The translations under genes and the position numbers were made by a program. Below are positions 33,990-43,569 of a DNA stretch of 64,000 nt, one piece after another (the first letter of the stretch is position 1; the number at the start of each line of letters is the position of its first letter). Source of the DNA: Paenibacillus helianthi (GTDB lineage: Bacteria; Bacillota; Bacilli; Paenibacillales; Paenibacillaceae). Location of the stretch: the NCBI RefSeq assembly GCF_001909055.1, contig NZ_LVWI01000045.1, forward strand, positions 24,934 to 88,933, in the 5' to 3' direction. The notes beneath the pieces are model-generated. The model ran no database searches. It was given only the letters and a program-made list of their open reading frames with translations, and was not told the DNA's origin.

Positions 33990-35876
33990 TTATTCTGCAG
34001 CCTTAACTTTATCCGGGAGCTGCGTGACGTAGCTGTCCGAGAGCTGGCGCAGGCGCAGCGCGCGGTTGTACTCATCCTCGGTTCCGGCCGGAGACTTGTT
34101 TCCCGAGGCCAGACGGGATTGCGTATTATCCTCAAAGCTGTTGCCGGGGATCAGCAGCCCGGAGCTGGCGATAAAGGATCCGGTAGGCAGATAATAACGC
34201 TGCGGAAGCAGGTTATAGGCCTGGCTTGTCATGTCCTGTCCGAAGTGAATGTTGTTGTCCATGGACACTCCCAGCAGACTAGCTGCAGTTGGCATGATAT
34301 CCACTTCGCCGCCGACATGATCCAACGTCTGAGGCTGAATCGTCCCCTCATCATGGACAATCAGCGGGATGTTGAGCATATTGGCATATTCGTAGTCATG
34401 CCCGTAAATTTCCGTCATTAATTCCTTATCATCATGATCCAGTGAATAGATTGGCAACCCCATATGGTCTCCATAGACCATGATCAGGCTGTCATCCCAT
34501 ACACCATTTGCCTTAAGCTCATCCACGAACTGTCCAAAGGCATAGTCCGCATAATTTTGGGCCCGGACATAATCCCCGACAAAAGTACCTTCATACCGCT
34601 CCGGCAGCTTCATCTTGTATTTTTCCTCAGGAATGGTGAATGGATGATGGGCAGACATTGAAATGACCTGTGCATAAAAAGGTTTGCTGTCCGTATCCAT
34701 TTCCTTCAGCTTATCAGAGGTCTTGCGGTAGAGCGCCTCGTCAGAGGGTCCGAAGAAAAAAGAATCCTCGTCTCCGAAGAACTTATGATCGTAATAATGT
34801 TCCCAGCCGAGTGCGCTGTAGAGCTCACCGCGGTTCCAGAACTCCACATCATTGGTATGGAAAGTAGCTGTCTGATAGCCGTTGTTCTGCAGTAGACGCG
34901 GCAGGCTGGGCAGCTCTTTGTCTACATAAGCCATGGTAGCCGCACCCTGCGGCGGAATATAGAAGGAAGAGTTCACTACAAATTCGGCATCTGATGTATT
35001 CCCCTGTCCGACCATTTGATAGAAGTTGGGGAAATACAGACTGTTCTCCATCAGATGGTTCAGGTTCGGTGTAATCTCTTGTCCGTCTAGCTTAAGCCCA
35101 AGCAGAAAGCTCTGGAACGACTCCAATTGAATAATGATGAGGTTTTTGCCCTTGGCTATGCCTTGAAGCGGTGGGACTGCGGTGGTATCTATTCCCTTCA
35201 GCTTGTTGATCGCATCCTGGGTGATTTCACTGGCATTCACAAGCTCAGGTTTGTCTTTGGCAAAAATCGTGTACGCCTCATAATTCAGAATGCCCATCTC
35301 CTGCGCCTTCTTGATCTCATTCATACTGGCCTTGTTGGGCAGGATATTGAACAGGCATAGAGCCAGGGAAACTGCAAACAGAAGACTATGCGAGAGTTTT
35401 CCGTTGCGGTGATTAATGTTATCCTTCTTGTAGGTCCGGCCCTTCTTATTAATAAAGAAATAGAAGCCCAGGACGATGATGTCGGCAAAGATCAGCAGAT
35501 AATACGGATCCATCAGGGAGAATACGCTGTTACGTACAGCAGTGACCTGATTGACCTGTTCCGCCGCATGGTAAGTTACGATGACGCCGTAATATTTGAA
35601 GTACATAATGGCGGCAAAAAAGATTGCGGTGACAAGCAGATTAACCGTCATGTAATAGCCAAGCTTCCGTTTGGAAGCGAAGCGTTCGATCAGGGCAAAT
35701 AAGGCCCAGACAAAGGGAATCTCTGTTAAGAGTGTTTTCCAGGAGGCCAAATCCCCAAAGATTACGCCCCAGGCAAGAAAACTCTTCAGGATAAAAAGAA
35801 TGGAGAAAAACACGAATGGTTTGAACAGCCATCGTTTAACGGGTAAGGATGACACAGCTTCGCCTTCTTTCTGCAT
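33990..35876 (-). CDS. LTA synthase-family sulfatase (LtaS-like)
   Basis: About 628 residues. Five N-terminal membrane helices are followed by an extracellular sulfatase-fold domain that polymerises glycerol phosphate onto a lipid anchor. The catalytic Thr is in QGNTSDAEFVVNSSF, and metal-binding or substrate residues are in FHTNDVEFWNRGE, SMSAHHPF and YGDHMGLP. Four paralogues of this family exist in B. subtilis, so the exact subtype is unclear. The start is uncertain: ATG 35876, GTG 35885 or TTG 35888, none with a strong ribosome site. Confidence 0.88.
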   Translation of the reverse strand: MQKEGEAVSSLPVKRWLFKPFVFFSILFILKSFLAWGVIFGDLASWKTLLTEIPFVWALFALIERFASKRKLGYYMTVNLLVTAIFFAAIMYFKYYGVIVTYHAAEQVNQVTAVRNSVFSLMDPYYLLIFADIIVLGFYFFINKKGRTYKKDNINHRNGKLSHSLLFAVSLALCLFNILPNKASMNEIKKAQEMGILNYEAYTIFAKDKPELVNASEITQDAINKLKGIDTTAVPPLQGIAKGKNLIIIQLESFQSFLLGLKLDGQEITPNLNHLMENSLYFPNFYQMVGQGNTSDAEFVVNSSFYIPPQGAATMAYVDKELPSLPRLLQNNGYQTATFHTNDVEFWNRGELYSALGWEHYYDHKFFGDEDSFFFGPSDEALYRKTSDKLKEMDTDSKPFYAQVISMSAHHPFTIPEEKYKMKLPERYEGTFVGDYVRAQNYADYAFGQFVDELKANGVWDDSLIMVYGDHMGLPIYSLDHDDKELMTEIYGHDYEYANMLNIPLIVHDEGTIQPQTLDHVGGEVDIMPTAASLLGVSMDNNIHFGQDMTSQAYNLLPQRYYLPTGSFIASSGLLIPGNSFEDNTQSRLASGNKSPAGTEDEYNRALRLRQLSDSYVTQLPDKVKAAE

Positions 35877-36114
35877 AATAAACACCAATTCCCGGCTAGG
35901 AGGAAGAGGTACAAGATAAGAATTCCATTATTAATAGACCTAATTATGCAGCGCTGGGCGACGATTGTCAAAAATCAGAAATGCCGTATAGCCACCCGGT
36001 AAAGAGCAATTTGAAATGCAGACCTGTGAAGCCTGGAAGATTAACGCTTAATGGTGGTATACCGGAGGAAAAGGGCGGAAATAAGGTGGGGTTAGCGGTG
36101 GAGGAGGAAGAAAC

Positions 36115-38418
36115 ATGGACTGTGCAGAGGTATTTCTTTCGGTACGAACACTCGTGGAATATGCTTTCAGCAGCGGCAGCCTGGAACCGGGTTTCCGGAG
36201 CGGCTCAGCCATGGCGGAAGGCACGCGTATTCACCAGCATATTCAGAAGCAATATAAAGAAGGAGACCGCAAAGAGGTCTATCTCAAGACGGAGATTCCT
36301 TATGAGGACCTTCTGTTCATCATCGATGGGCGCTGTGACGGACTGTTAGCCGGAGAAGATGGCACTCTGATTGTAGAGGAGATCAAATCCATTGCCGGAC
36401 CTCTGGATTCCACCCAGGAAGGGCGGGAGGTTCATTGGGCGCAGGCGTTAATGTATGCCTATATGATCACACTTGAGCAGGAGCTTGCTTCAATTGAAGT
36501 GAAGCTCACCTATGTTCTTAGGGGCAGCGACGAGCAGCGCAGCCTGTACCGGAAGGCTACCCGCGAAGAACTTGCAGCCTTTGCCGCTGACACGGTTGCA
36601 AGGTATGCACCTTATGCGAAACTGAGGATACGCCATGGGGCGCTGAGGGATGAGAGTATCCGGAGTCTGACCTTTCCCTTCCCGGACTATCGGCAGGGTC
36701 AGCGGCATTTCGCTGCCGCCGTCTATAAGACGGCTGCCGAAGGTGTGAATCTGTTCGCCCAGGCACCCACAGGCATCGGTAAAACGATGTCGACCCTTTT
36801 CCCGGCGGTAAAAGCACTGGGTGAAGGGATAATATCAGGTATCTTCTATTTGACCGCCAAGACGGTTACCCGGTTTGCGGCGCAGGAAGCGGTCCTGCTG
36901 CTGGTTGCCGGCGGTCTTCATCTGCATGCTATCACCCTGACGGCCAAGGAGAAGGCCTGCTTCCGGGAGGAATGCGGCAAGGAGGGCTGCCCGTTTGCCG
37001 AGGGCTATTATGACCGGGTGAATGCGGCGCTGCTGGACATGCTGGAGCATGAAACCCTGATGACACAGGAGATCATCGCCGGATATGCCCGGAGGCATGA
37101 GGTATGCCCGTTTGAGTTCTCGCTGGATGCGGCTTATGCCTGCGATATGGTCATCTGCGACTACAACTATATCTATGATCCCCGGATCAGCCTGAAACGG
37201 TTGCCGGAGGAACGGAAGAAGAAGACGGTGCTGCTGGTGGATGAGGCTCATAATCTGGTCGACCGGGGCAGGGAAATGTTCTCCGCCTCGCTGACCAAGG
37301 CGCCGTTTCTGAGCCTGCAGCGGCAGTATAAGACGGTAAACCGCAAGCTTGGTGCTGCGTCCAAGGCGGTGAATGCTTTTTTCATTGCGCTGCGCAAAAG
37401 CTGTAGTGAAGATGGAGAGGGACAATGGGCTGAATATCCTGAGGACTTGCCGCTGCTGCTGGAGGCCTTTGCCGCTGAAGCGGAATTAGAACTGCTGAGT
37501 CCATCCTCTTCGCTTGTAGCTCTGCCGGATGAAGAGGAAGACAGCCTGCTGGATACTTATTATGCAGTCCAGGGCATGCTGCGCACATTGAAGACTTATG
37601 ACGAACGGTATGTCACCTACGCAGAGGTAAGGCGCGGTGATGTATTCCTGAAGTTGTTCAATCTGGACCCCTCGCATCTGCTGCAGCAGATGGCCAAGGG
37701 CTTCCGCAGCCAGATTCTCTTCTCTGCGACACTCTCGCCCATGTCTTATTACCGGGACATGATTGGTTCGGCGGAGGAGGATTATAGCCTGCGTGTGGCT
37801 TCCCCCTTTCACAAAGAGCAGTGGGAGGTGTCCGTGCTTCCGGTATCCACCCGCTATCATGACCGTGCCTATTCTCTGGTGCCGCTCAGTGATACACTGC
37901 GGGGGATGGCTGCGAAAAAGGGGAACTATCTGGTGTTTTTTCCTTCCTACGCGTATTTGCAGAACGTCTTCGAGGTGTTTACGGACAAGTATCCTGAGAT
38001 CATGACTCTGGTGCAGGGGAGCGGCATGAGCGAGCAGGCGAGGGAGGAATTCCTCTCTTCGTTTCGTCCGGACAACCCGGAAACGCTGCTTGGCTTTGCG
38101 GTGCTTGGCGGGATTTTCTCGGAGGGTGTCGATTTGCCTGGAGACCGCCTGAACGGTGTAATGATTGTCGGCGTCGGCCTGCCGCAGGTCGGGCTGGAGC
38201 GCAATCTGCTGCGCGGCTATTTTCAGTCCCAAGGCAAGAACGGATTTGACTATGCCTATGTCTATCCGGGCATGTGCAAGGTCCAGCAGGCGGGCGGGCG
38301 GCTGATCCGCAGCGAGAGTGACAGCGGGATTATCGTGCTGGCGGATGACCGTTTCCTGCACCAGCCTTATGCGGACCTGCTGCCCGAAGAGTGGCGGGAC
38401 TACCTTATCCGCACCTGA
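36115..38418 (+). CDS. PD-(D/E)XK nuclease fused to Fe-S XPD/DinG-like helicase
   Basis: 767 residues. The N-terminal RecB/Cas4-type nuclease shows GxxxH (G36-H40), GRxD (D75), ExK (E89, K91) and QxxxY (Q110-Y114). Then come Walker A APTGIGKT (217-224), four cysteines spaced like the Fe-S cluster of XPD (C282, C287, C292, C331), DEAH (376-379) and C-terminal helicase motifs including AGGRLIRSESDSG. All key residues are present, so both activities are expected: 5'-3' DNA unwinding with cleavage. GGAGGAGG precedes the ATG. Monocistronic, next to no known repair genes. Confidence 0.88.
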   Translation: MDCAEVFLSVRTLVEYAFSSGSLEPGFRSGSAMAEGTRIHQHIQKQYKEGDRKEVYLKTEIPYEDLLFIIDGRCDGLLAGEDGTLIVEEIKSIAGPLDSTQEGREVHWAQALMYAYMITLEQELASIEVKLTYVLRGSDEQRSLYRKATREELAAFAADTVARYAPYAKLRIRHGALRDESIRSLTFPFPDYRQGQRHFAAAVYKTAAEGVNLFAQAPTGIGKTMSTLFPAVKALGEGIISGIFYLTAKTVTRFAAQEAVLLLVAGGLHLHAITLTAKEKACFREECGKEGCPFAEGYYDRVNAALLDMLEHETLMTQEIIAGYARRHEVCPFEFSLDAAYACDMVICDYNYIYDPRISLKRLPEERKKKTVLLVDEAHNLVDRGREMFSASLTKAPFLSLQRQYKTVNRKLGAASKAVNAFFIALRKSCSEDGEGQWAEYPEDLPLLLEAFAAEAELELLSPSSSLVALPDEEEDSLLDTYYAVQGMLRTLKTYDERYVTYAEVRRGDVFLKLFNLDPSHLLQQMAKGFRSQILFSATLSPMSYYRDMIGSAEEDYSLRVASPFHKEQWEVSVLPVSTRYHDRAYSLVPLSDTLRGMAAKKGNYLVFFPSYAYLQNVFEVFTDKYPEIMTLVQGSGMSEQAREEFLSSFRPDNPETLLGFAVLGGIFSEGVDLPGDRLNGVMIVGVGLPQVGLERNLLRGYFQSQGKNGFDYAYVYPGMCKVQQAGGRLIRSESDSGIIVLADDRFLHQPYADLLPEEWRDYLIRT

Positions 38419-38467
38419 ACGGGTATAATCTTTGAAAAGGTATACATCCAGATTTACGGGAGGTAAA

Positions 38468-39439
38468 ATGATGACACTTCATATAGGGATTGTAGGAACG
38501 GGCTGGTTCTCCAAGGTGCATGCCGACCTGCTGGCAGGAATGGAGGATGTGAAGCTCCAGGCCATCTGCGGCAGCACTAAGCAAAAAGGCGAAGAGATGG
38601 CTAGTGCCTACAGTGCCGAAGGGTATGGGGAAATTACAGAGATGTTGGATGCCCACAAGCTGGATGCGGTGTACGTTTGTGTGCCTCCACAGTCTCATGG
38701 AACGATAGAGCGGGCGCTGATCCGCAGGGATATTCCTTTTTTTGTGGAAAAGCCTCTGGGCTCGAGTACGGAGATTCCGGCCAGCCTGCTGCAGGATATT
38801 AAGGAGCATGGACTCTTGACCTCGGTTGGCTACCACTTCCGCTATCAGGAGAATATTGCCCGGCTGAAGAAATTACTTAGCGGGGATAAGGTGGGGATGA
38901 TTGTCGGACAGTGGATGGGCGGCATGCCGGGTGTAGCCTGGTGGCGCGATCAGGAGCAGTCCGGCGGACAATTTACCGAGCAGACCACCCACATCGTCGA
39001 TCTGCTTCGCTATCTGGGCGGAGAGGTGACAGAGGTCTACGGCATGTTCGGCAACCGCATCATGCATGAGCAGCATGAGGGCGTAACTGTAGCAGATGTA
39101 GGGACGGTGTCCCTGAAGCTGGACAATGGCATTGTTGCGAATATCTCGAATACCTGCGTGCTGCCGGGTGAAGTGGGCCGGGTAGGACTTAGCTTTTATA
39201 ATGACAAAGGACTGCTGGATTGGAATCCGGAGCGTCTGCTTGAGGTGCGCAGCGGCGACAGCCAGGAATATGCCAATTCAGGCAACCCCTACGCGGTGGA
39301 GAGCGAGGCCTTTCTGCATGCCGTGCGGACCGGTGACCGGTCGCGTATTCTCAGTGACTACGAAGACGGCTACAAGACGCTGAAGGTGACATGTGCAGCT
39401 TATGAATCAGCACAGAGCGGATTGCCGGTGAAACTGTAA
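38468..39439 (+). CDS. Gfo/Idh/MocA-family oxidoreductase
   Basis: 323 residues. N-terminal NAD(P)-binding GIVGTGWFSKVHADLL and catalytic-lysine motif FVEKPLGSS, then the C-terminal domain with QTTHIVDLLRYLGGEV. GGGAGGT precedes two successive ATGs (38468, 38471); either may be used. It follows the helicase gene by 50 bases, but a functional link is not evident. Paralogue-level relation to the gene at 23601. Confidence 0.88.
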   Translation: MMTLHIGIVGTGWFSKVHADLLAGMEDVKLQAICGSTKQKGEEMASAYSAEGYGEITEMLDAHKLDAVYVCVPPQSHGTIERALIRRDIPFFVEKPLGSSTEIPASLLQDIKEHGLLTSVGYHFRYQENIARLKKLLSGDKVGMIVGQWMGGMPGVAWWRDQEQSGGQFTEQTTHIVDLLRYLGGEVTEVYGMFGNRIMHEQHEGVTVADVGTVSLKLDNGIVANISNTCVLPGEVGRVGLSFYNDKGLLDWNPERLLEVRSGDSQEYANSGNPYAVESEAFLHAVRTGDRSRILSDYEDGYKTLKVTCAAYESAQSGLPVKL

Positions 39440-39476
39440 GAACAGACAGTGAGTAAGCAAGTTCATGCACACAAAG

Positions 39477-39507
39477 AGACCTGACAGCTCTGTAAGTTGT
39501 CAGGTCT
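39477..39507. terminator. Bidirectional terminator
   Basis: AGACCTGACA / TTGTCAGGTCT stem (10 bp or more) with loop around GCTCTGTAAG, between convergent genes ending at 39439 and 39529. Confidence 0.7.
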
Positions 39508-39528
39508 TGTGGCCCAAGCCGGGGCGGC

Positions 39529-40212
39529 CTAGTGGAGGAAAACCGCGAGGAGAGCCGGCGCAAGCCCTATGGAGAACAGCGCGGTCAGAATCATCGCGAT
39601 ACTGGAGATGGTGCCGGTCAGCGAACTCAGCTCGAAAGCCTTGGAGGTGCCCGTACCGTGCGCGGCGGTTCCCAGCGATACACCGCGCGCAATTTCGTTG
39701 TCAATGCGGAAGAGGCGAAGGACAGAAGGCCCCATCAGTGTACCCAGCACTCCGGTCAGAATCACGAATACTGCCGTAATGCTGGGAACGCCGCCGATGC
39801 TTTGCGAGATACTCATGGCGATCGGTGTAGTCACCGAACGAGGTACCAGACTGGTTGCCAGGGCGCCGCTTAGATGCAGCCATTTGGCCAGCAGCATCGA
39901 GGAGAGCACGGCCATAACCGTTCCTGACAGCACGCCTGCCGCAATTTCGGCGGCGTGCTTTTTGAGTACCTTGAAGTTTTTATGAAGAGGGATTGCAAAG
40001 GCGATGGTTGCCGGCTGCAGCAGATCCGAAAGCCATTTTCCTCCCGCATTGTAGGATTCATAGGGAATTCCCGTCATCAGCAGAAAGCTGATAACCAGCA
40101 ATGGCGTGATGATGAGCGGGGAGGTATACATTTTGCCACTGGAAGCGTAGATTCGCTTCGCCAGCAGGTACACAGCGACGGTCAGTGCAAGCAAGAGCAG
40201 TCCGGTCATCAT
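39529..40212 (-). CDS. lrgB: LrgB/CidB-family membrane protein
   Basis: 227 residues with many membrane helices. The family signature is the region VPRSVTTPIAMSISQSIGGVPSITAVFVILTGVLG. LrgB works with the holin-like LrgA, in modulation of murein hydrolase activity and pyruvate transport. Start ATG overlaps the lrgA stop by 4 bases, with AGAGG upstream, so translation is coupled. Confidence 0.92.
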   Translation of the reverse strand: MMTGLLLLALTVAVYLLAKRIYASSGKMYTSPLIITPLLVISFLLMTGIPYESYNAGGKWLSDLLQPATIAFAIPLHKNFKVLKKHAAEIAAGVLSGTVMAVLSSMLLAKWLHLSGALATSLVPRSVTTPIAMSISQSIGGVPSITAVFVILTGVLGTLMGPSVLRLFRIDNEIARGVSLGTAAHGTGTSKAFELSSLTGTISSIAMILTALFSIGLAPALLAVFLH

Positions 40213-40580
40213 GAGCCTCTACGCTCCTTTACTTTAAATATGGCTCCCGTGAGCAGCCCTGAGCTGGCCATAACGGCAAAAGTGCCTACGAGCACAACTC
40301 CCAGCACTTGAAGGCCGTTTGCTTCGAGCAGCTTCGAATAATTCATAACACCTATAGCTGAAGGGATAAAGAACAGCAGCAGTTCGGCAAGCAGCCAGGA
40401 AGCGCCAACTTCTACCCAATTCAGACGGATGATACCGGATTCCAGCAGTGCGAATAAAAGGATCATGCCGATGATGCTTCCGGGAATGGGAATATGGAGA
40501 TATGGGGTTAAGGAATTAACCAACATCGAAAATACGGTGAGTCCGGCTACCTGCAGCAAGCCTATGCCAAGCTTTTTCAT
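40209..40580 (-). CDS. lrgA: LrgA/CidA-family holin-like protein
   Basis: 123 residues, four membrane helices. PGSIIGMILLFALLESGII and LFFIPSAIGVMNY are the CidA/LrgA signature. AAGGAGCG lies upstream of the ATG. Transcribed divergently from a LysR gene, the arrangement of cidAB and cidR: it is likely controlled by that regulator in response to acetate or overflow metabolism. With lrgB it forms a two-gene operon. Confidence 0.92.
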   Translation of the reverse strand: MKKLGIGLLQVAGLTVFSMLVNSLTPYLHIPIPGSIIGMILLFALLESGIIRLNWVEVGASWLLAELLLFFIPSAIGVMNYSKLLEANGLQVLGVVLVGTFAVMASSGLLTGAIFKVKERRGS

Positions 40581-40716
40581 AAGGCTTCGCTCCTTTCGTT
40601 CAGAGGACAGCGTGTGCTTTCCTTGTTACTGAAAGTTTACATCCTTTTCTTTCATAGGTAAAATGAATAGATTGAATAAGTGACATTCCATTTATCTATA
40701 CATGGAGGCGAAAAAT

Positions 40717-41640
40717 TTGGATATCCGCCAGCTGCAGTATTTTGTCCAGGTTGCCAGGCTGAACAGCTTCTCCAAAGCGGCAGAATCGCTGTACATCTCG
40801 CAGCCCACCATTAGCAAAATGATCCGGGGTCTGGAGGTGGAGCTGGGAGCCGACCTCTTTTACCGTGAAGGGAAGAGTATTCGTCTCACAGATGCAGGAG
40901 AGATCCTGCTGACCAAAGCGCAGAATATCGTGGAATCATTCGTTAACCTTTCCTCAGAACTGGATAGTCTGCGCAATCTGGAGAAGGGGCATATCCGGAT
41001 CGGGCTGCCGCCCATGGTGGGTGCAAGCTTCTTCCCAGCAGTCATCGGAGAATTTCACCGCCGCTACCCGGACGTCACCATCCGCCTGCATGAGGACGGA
41101 GCCAAAAAGGTGGAGGATGATGTGGAGACCGGGCTGCTCGATATCGGTGCAATTGTTTTGCCGGTAAATACGGCGCTGTTCCACTGCTTCACCTTTGTGG
41201 AAGAGAAGCTGGAGCTGCTAGTGCCGGCAGGCCACCGCTTGGCAGGAGCCGCCTCTGTGCCGCTTCGGGAACTGGCGGAGGAGGAGTTTGTGCTATTCCG
41301 GGAAGATTTCGCCCTCCATGACCGGATTATTACGGAGTGCGTAAAGGTGGGCTTTCAGCCGAAGGTCGTCTATGAGAGCTCACAATGGGATTTGATCAGC
41401 CGGATGGTTGAAGCGGGAATGGGCATTGCCCTTCTGCCGGAGACCATCTGCCGGGATATGGACCGCACACGGATTTCTGTGGTTTCGTTGACCGAGCCAG
41501 TCATTCCCTGGCAGCTGGGCATGATCTGGCGCCGGGACCGCTATTTATCCTTTGCGGCACGCGAATGGATTCATTTTGCCATGGGGGTTCTGGGAGAACG
41601 TTACCTCCCGCCCGGAGAAGAGGGACGGTCGCTATCATGA
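40717..41640 (+). CDS. LysR-family regulator, CidR-like, TTG start
   Basis: 307 residues. N-terminal winged HTH: QLQYFVQVARLNSFSKAAESLYISQPTISKMIRGLEVELG, then the LysR substrate-binding domain. The ATG at 40702 is inside the sequence ATGGAGGCGAAAAATTTGG: GGAGG here is the ribosome site, so the real start is the TTG at 40717, giving the standard MDIRQLQYFV opening. Divergent from lrgAB with a 136-base spacer; this matches CidR control of the cid/lrg genes. Confidence 0.9.
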   Translation: MDIRQLQYFVQVARLNSFSKAAESLYISQPTISKMIRGLEVELGADLFYREGKSIRLTDAGEILLTKAQNIVESFVNLSSELDSLRNLEKGHIRIGLPPMVGASFFPAVIGEFHRRYPDVTIRLHEDGAKKVEDDVETGLLDIGAIVLPVNTALFHCFTFVEEKLELLVPAGHRLAGAASVPLRELAEEEFVLFREDFALHDRIITECVKVGFQPKVVYESSQWDLISRMVEAGMGIALLPETICRDMDRTRISVVSLTEPVIPWQLGMIWRRDRYLSFAAREWIHFAMGVLGERYLPPGEEGRSLS

Positions 41641-41749
41641 AAATTTCACTTGTGTGATGATCGACATATTTTTCTTTTTTTTCAAAATATGTTTTTTGGC
41701 ATCATGAATTATGATAAGGGAGAAGTTGATAGAGAGAAGGTGAGTAACC

Positions 41750-42034
41750 GTGAACCTTTACCAAAATTCTCCGGTTGAACTTGGAAAAGAATATAGAGAA
41801 GATGAGTTATTTATTACTATAGAGAGTCTTAGATGTGAATTGTTGGAGGTTGCTCAGGAACGCAGTCTCAGCGATCATGTAGTCCTGGAGCTCAGCCAAC
41901 GGCTGGACGGTTATATTGTACTGGCCCAGAACAAAATGATGGAGAGTCTGCGCAGCCGCAAGAACACTGTGAACACCTTCGGAAAGAATACCAAGAGCCA
42001 GAGAATACGCAATAAAGCTGCGTTACAGCAGTAG
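41750..42034 (+). CDS. Spo0E-like aspartyl-phosphate phosphatase
   Basis: 94 residues. The central segment LSDHVVLELSQRLDGYIV carries the Spo0E-family SxxLD signature (SQRLD) in the second of two predicted helices. Such proteins dephosphorylate Spo0A~P and delay sporulation. GTG start at 41750 follows AGAAGGTGAG. A basic C-terminal tail of about 30 residues extends beyond the core domain. It precedes the receptor/propeptide quorum-sensing pair by 134 bases, a suggestive arrangement. Confidence 0.85.
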   Translation: MNLYQNSPVELGKEYREDELFITIESLRCELLEVAQERSLSDHVVLELSQRLDGYIVLAQNKMMESLRSRKNTVNTFGKNTKSQRIRNKAALQQ

Positions 42035-42168
42035 TTTGTCCCGGGATAATAGCTTATGAAAATAATGGCCCCATTTTGTTCGGGTCATTTTGTTGTGCTT
42101 TCTATAAGCTTCACCTATAATGTCAATTAATAGAAGGTTCATCTTGAAATTGACGGAGGAGGTGCCGG

Positions 42169-43569
42169 GTGGAGGCAAAGTTGAAGACCATACGCTCTGA
42201 AATTGAGAAGCATCTGTCCCGCTCGGGCCATAATCTCGCTTCGTTTGCCAAGGTTTCCGGTCTGAACCGTGGAAGTCTGAGTGCAATTCTGCACGGGAAT
42301 CCTCCTAAACCGATGTCTCTGGGGCAACTGGATGCAGTCACCAGAGCTTTCGGATTTCCTGAAGGATGGCTGTATCCGCTGTATGTGGACGAATGCTTCA
42401 GTGAGGAGCGGATTTCTCGCAGAAGAGTAGAACCTTTTTTGATCCGCTGTGCAGAAATCGGCAAAATGCATTGTGTCGAAGATGTTCTGAACCGGATTAT
42501 GGAGTACCCCAAGCCACTGGATATCCTGTACTCCGTGGCAGAGAAGTTGTTTACAGGCGGGAAGATTCAGGAATCCCTGGTTTTTTACCGGATTATCGTA
42601 GATAACGAGCCGGATAGCTATTCCGAACGAATGGCTATTTGCCAATACCGCATCTTCAAGTCGCTAGAATCCATAGTGGATAAAGAGGAACAGCTCCGTG
42701 CGGTCATTACCTTTGAGCCCTATCGCGGGCGTCTTCCGGAGAAGATGCAGCTCGATGGACTGCTGAAGCTGGCTAACGTCTGCTTCACACTCCATAAGTG
42801 GAAGGACGTAGAGAAGTTCGCCGATGAATTGAGAGCGCTGGCCAATGGGATTTACAGGGAACAACTTCGGAAGAAATCAAAGAGACGTGAGGAAGAATTG
42901 GATTTAGAACGCCCCCTGGTCATCTATTATGGTCATGGCTATCTGGCTAAGGCAACCGCACTTACCAAACAAGGTAAATATGAGGAAGCGAAGAAGTATA
43001 CCGCCGGATATGCTGACCTAAGCTGGTTTGAAATTTTGGATGATGAGGGACGGGAAGTGGTTAAGGACTTCAGCCTTTTTGCAGTAGCCAACAGCTTTAC
43101 GCTGGAGATGATGATAGGCAATAAAGCGGCTCTTCCGGCATATTCGGCCTTCTTGGCCAACAACCCTGGTGAGATTTTGCCCGGATTGGTAGTTATTGTC
43201 GAGGCTGCGAACCGTTACGGTTTCTCTGTCGATAAAGTGCTTGCGCAGTTTTCCCGTGAAATGGTGCGCTTTGAGCAATTTATGGACCCTATTAATATTG
43301 ACCGGTTATATCGTCTGCGTTACCAGATTTCGATGTACCTTCTGGACCGTGGGCAGTATAATCAAGGAGTAGAGACTATTCTTCAGTCTCTTCATTTGGC
43401 CATTCGGCTGAATGGTGCGGGCAACGTGATTGATTGTGTAACTTTATTTGAGACGTACAGGAACTATGCTACGGAACAGCAACAGAAGAAATATGGTGAA
43501 ACCATAAGGGAGCTGAGAAAAAATGAAGAAAACACTGTTAACGGCATTCAGCGTTCTGGCATTATTTAG
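42169..43569 (+). CDS. HTH-TPR receptor regulator (RRNPP/AloR-like)
   Basis: 466 residues. The N-terminal XRE HTH (about residues 15-65) includes LASFAKVSGLNRGSLSAILHGNPP, and the rest is helical with TPR-like repeats through to the end, the architecture of PlcR/NprR-type peptide receptors. GTG start at 42169 with GGAGGAGG upstream. Its last 47 bases overlap an out-of-frame start of a small secreted peptide gene (43523), as in Rap-Phr, NprR-NprX and the AloR-AloP cassettes. Expected role: binds the matured, re-imported peptide and changes DNA binding. No DNA target is known. Confidence 0.85.
   Translation: MEAKLKTIRSEIEKHLSRSGHNLASFAKVSGLNRGSLSAILHGNPPKPMSLGQLDAVTRAFGFPEGWLYPLYVDECFSEERISRRRVEPFLIRCAEIGKMHCVEDVLNRIMEYPKPLDILYSVAEKLFTGGKIQESLVFYRIIVDNEPDSYSERMAICQYRIFKSLESIVDKEEQLRAVITFEPYRGRLPEKMQLDGLLKLANVCFTLHKWKDVEKFADELRALANGIYREQLRKKSKRREEELDLERPLVIYYGHGYLAKATALTKQGKYEEAKKYTAGYADLSWFEILDDEGREVVKDFSLFAVANSFTLEMMIGNKAALPAYSAFLANNPGEILPGLVVIVEAANRYGFSVDKVLAQFSREMVRFEQFMDPINIDRLYRLRYQISMYLLDRGQYNQGVETILQSLHLAIRLNGAGNVIDCVTLFETYRNYATEQQQKKYGETIRELRKNEENTVNGIQRSGII

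Noticed and set aside
35981..36349. 122-residue frame leading into the nuclease-helicase gene
   Set aside because: Overlaps the helicase start in another frame; no family, and the helicase start has the ribosome site GGAGGAGG.
40600..40716. LysR operator in the lrgA-LysR spacer
   Set aside because: ATAGAT...ATCTAT-like symmetry is present, but too weak and too common in AT-rich DNA to report as a site.
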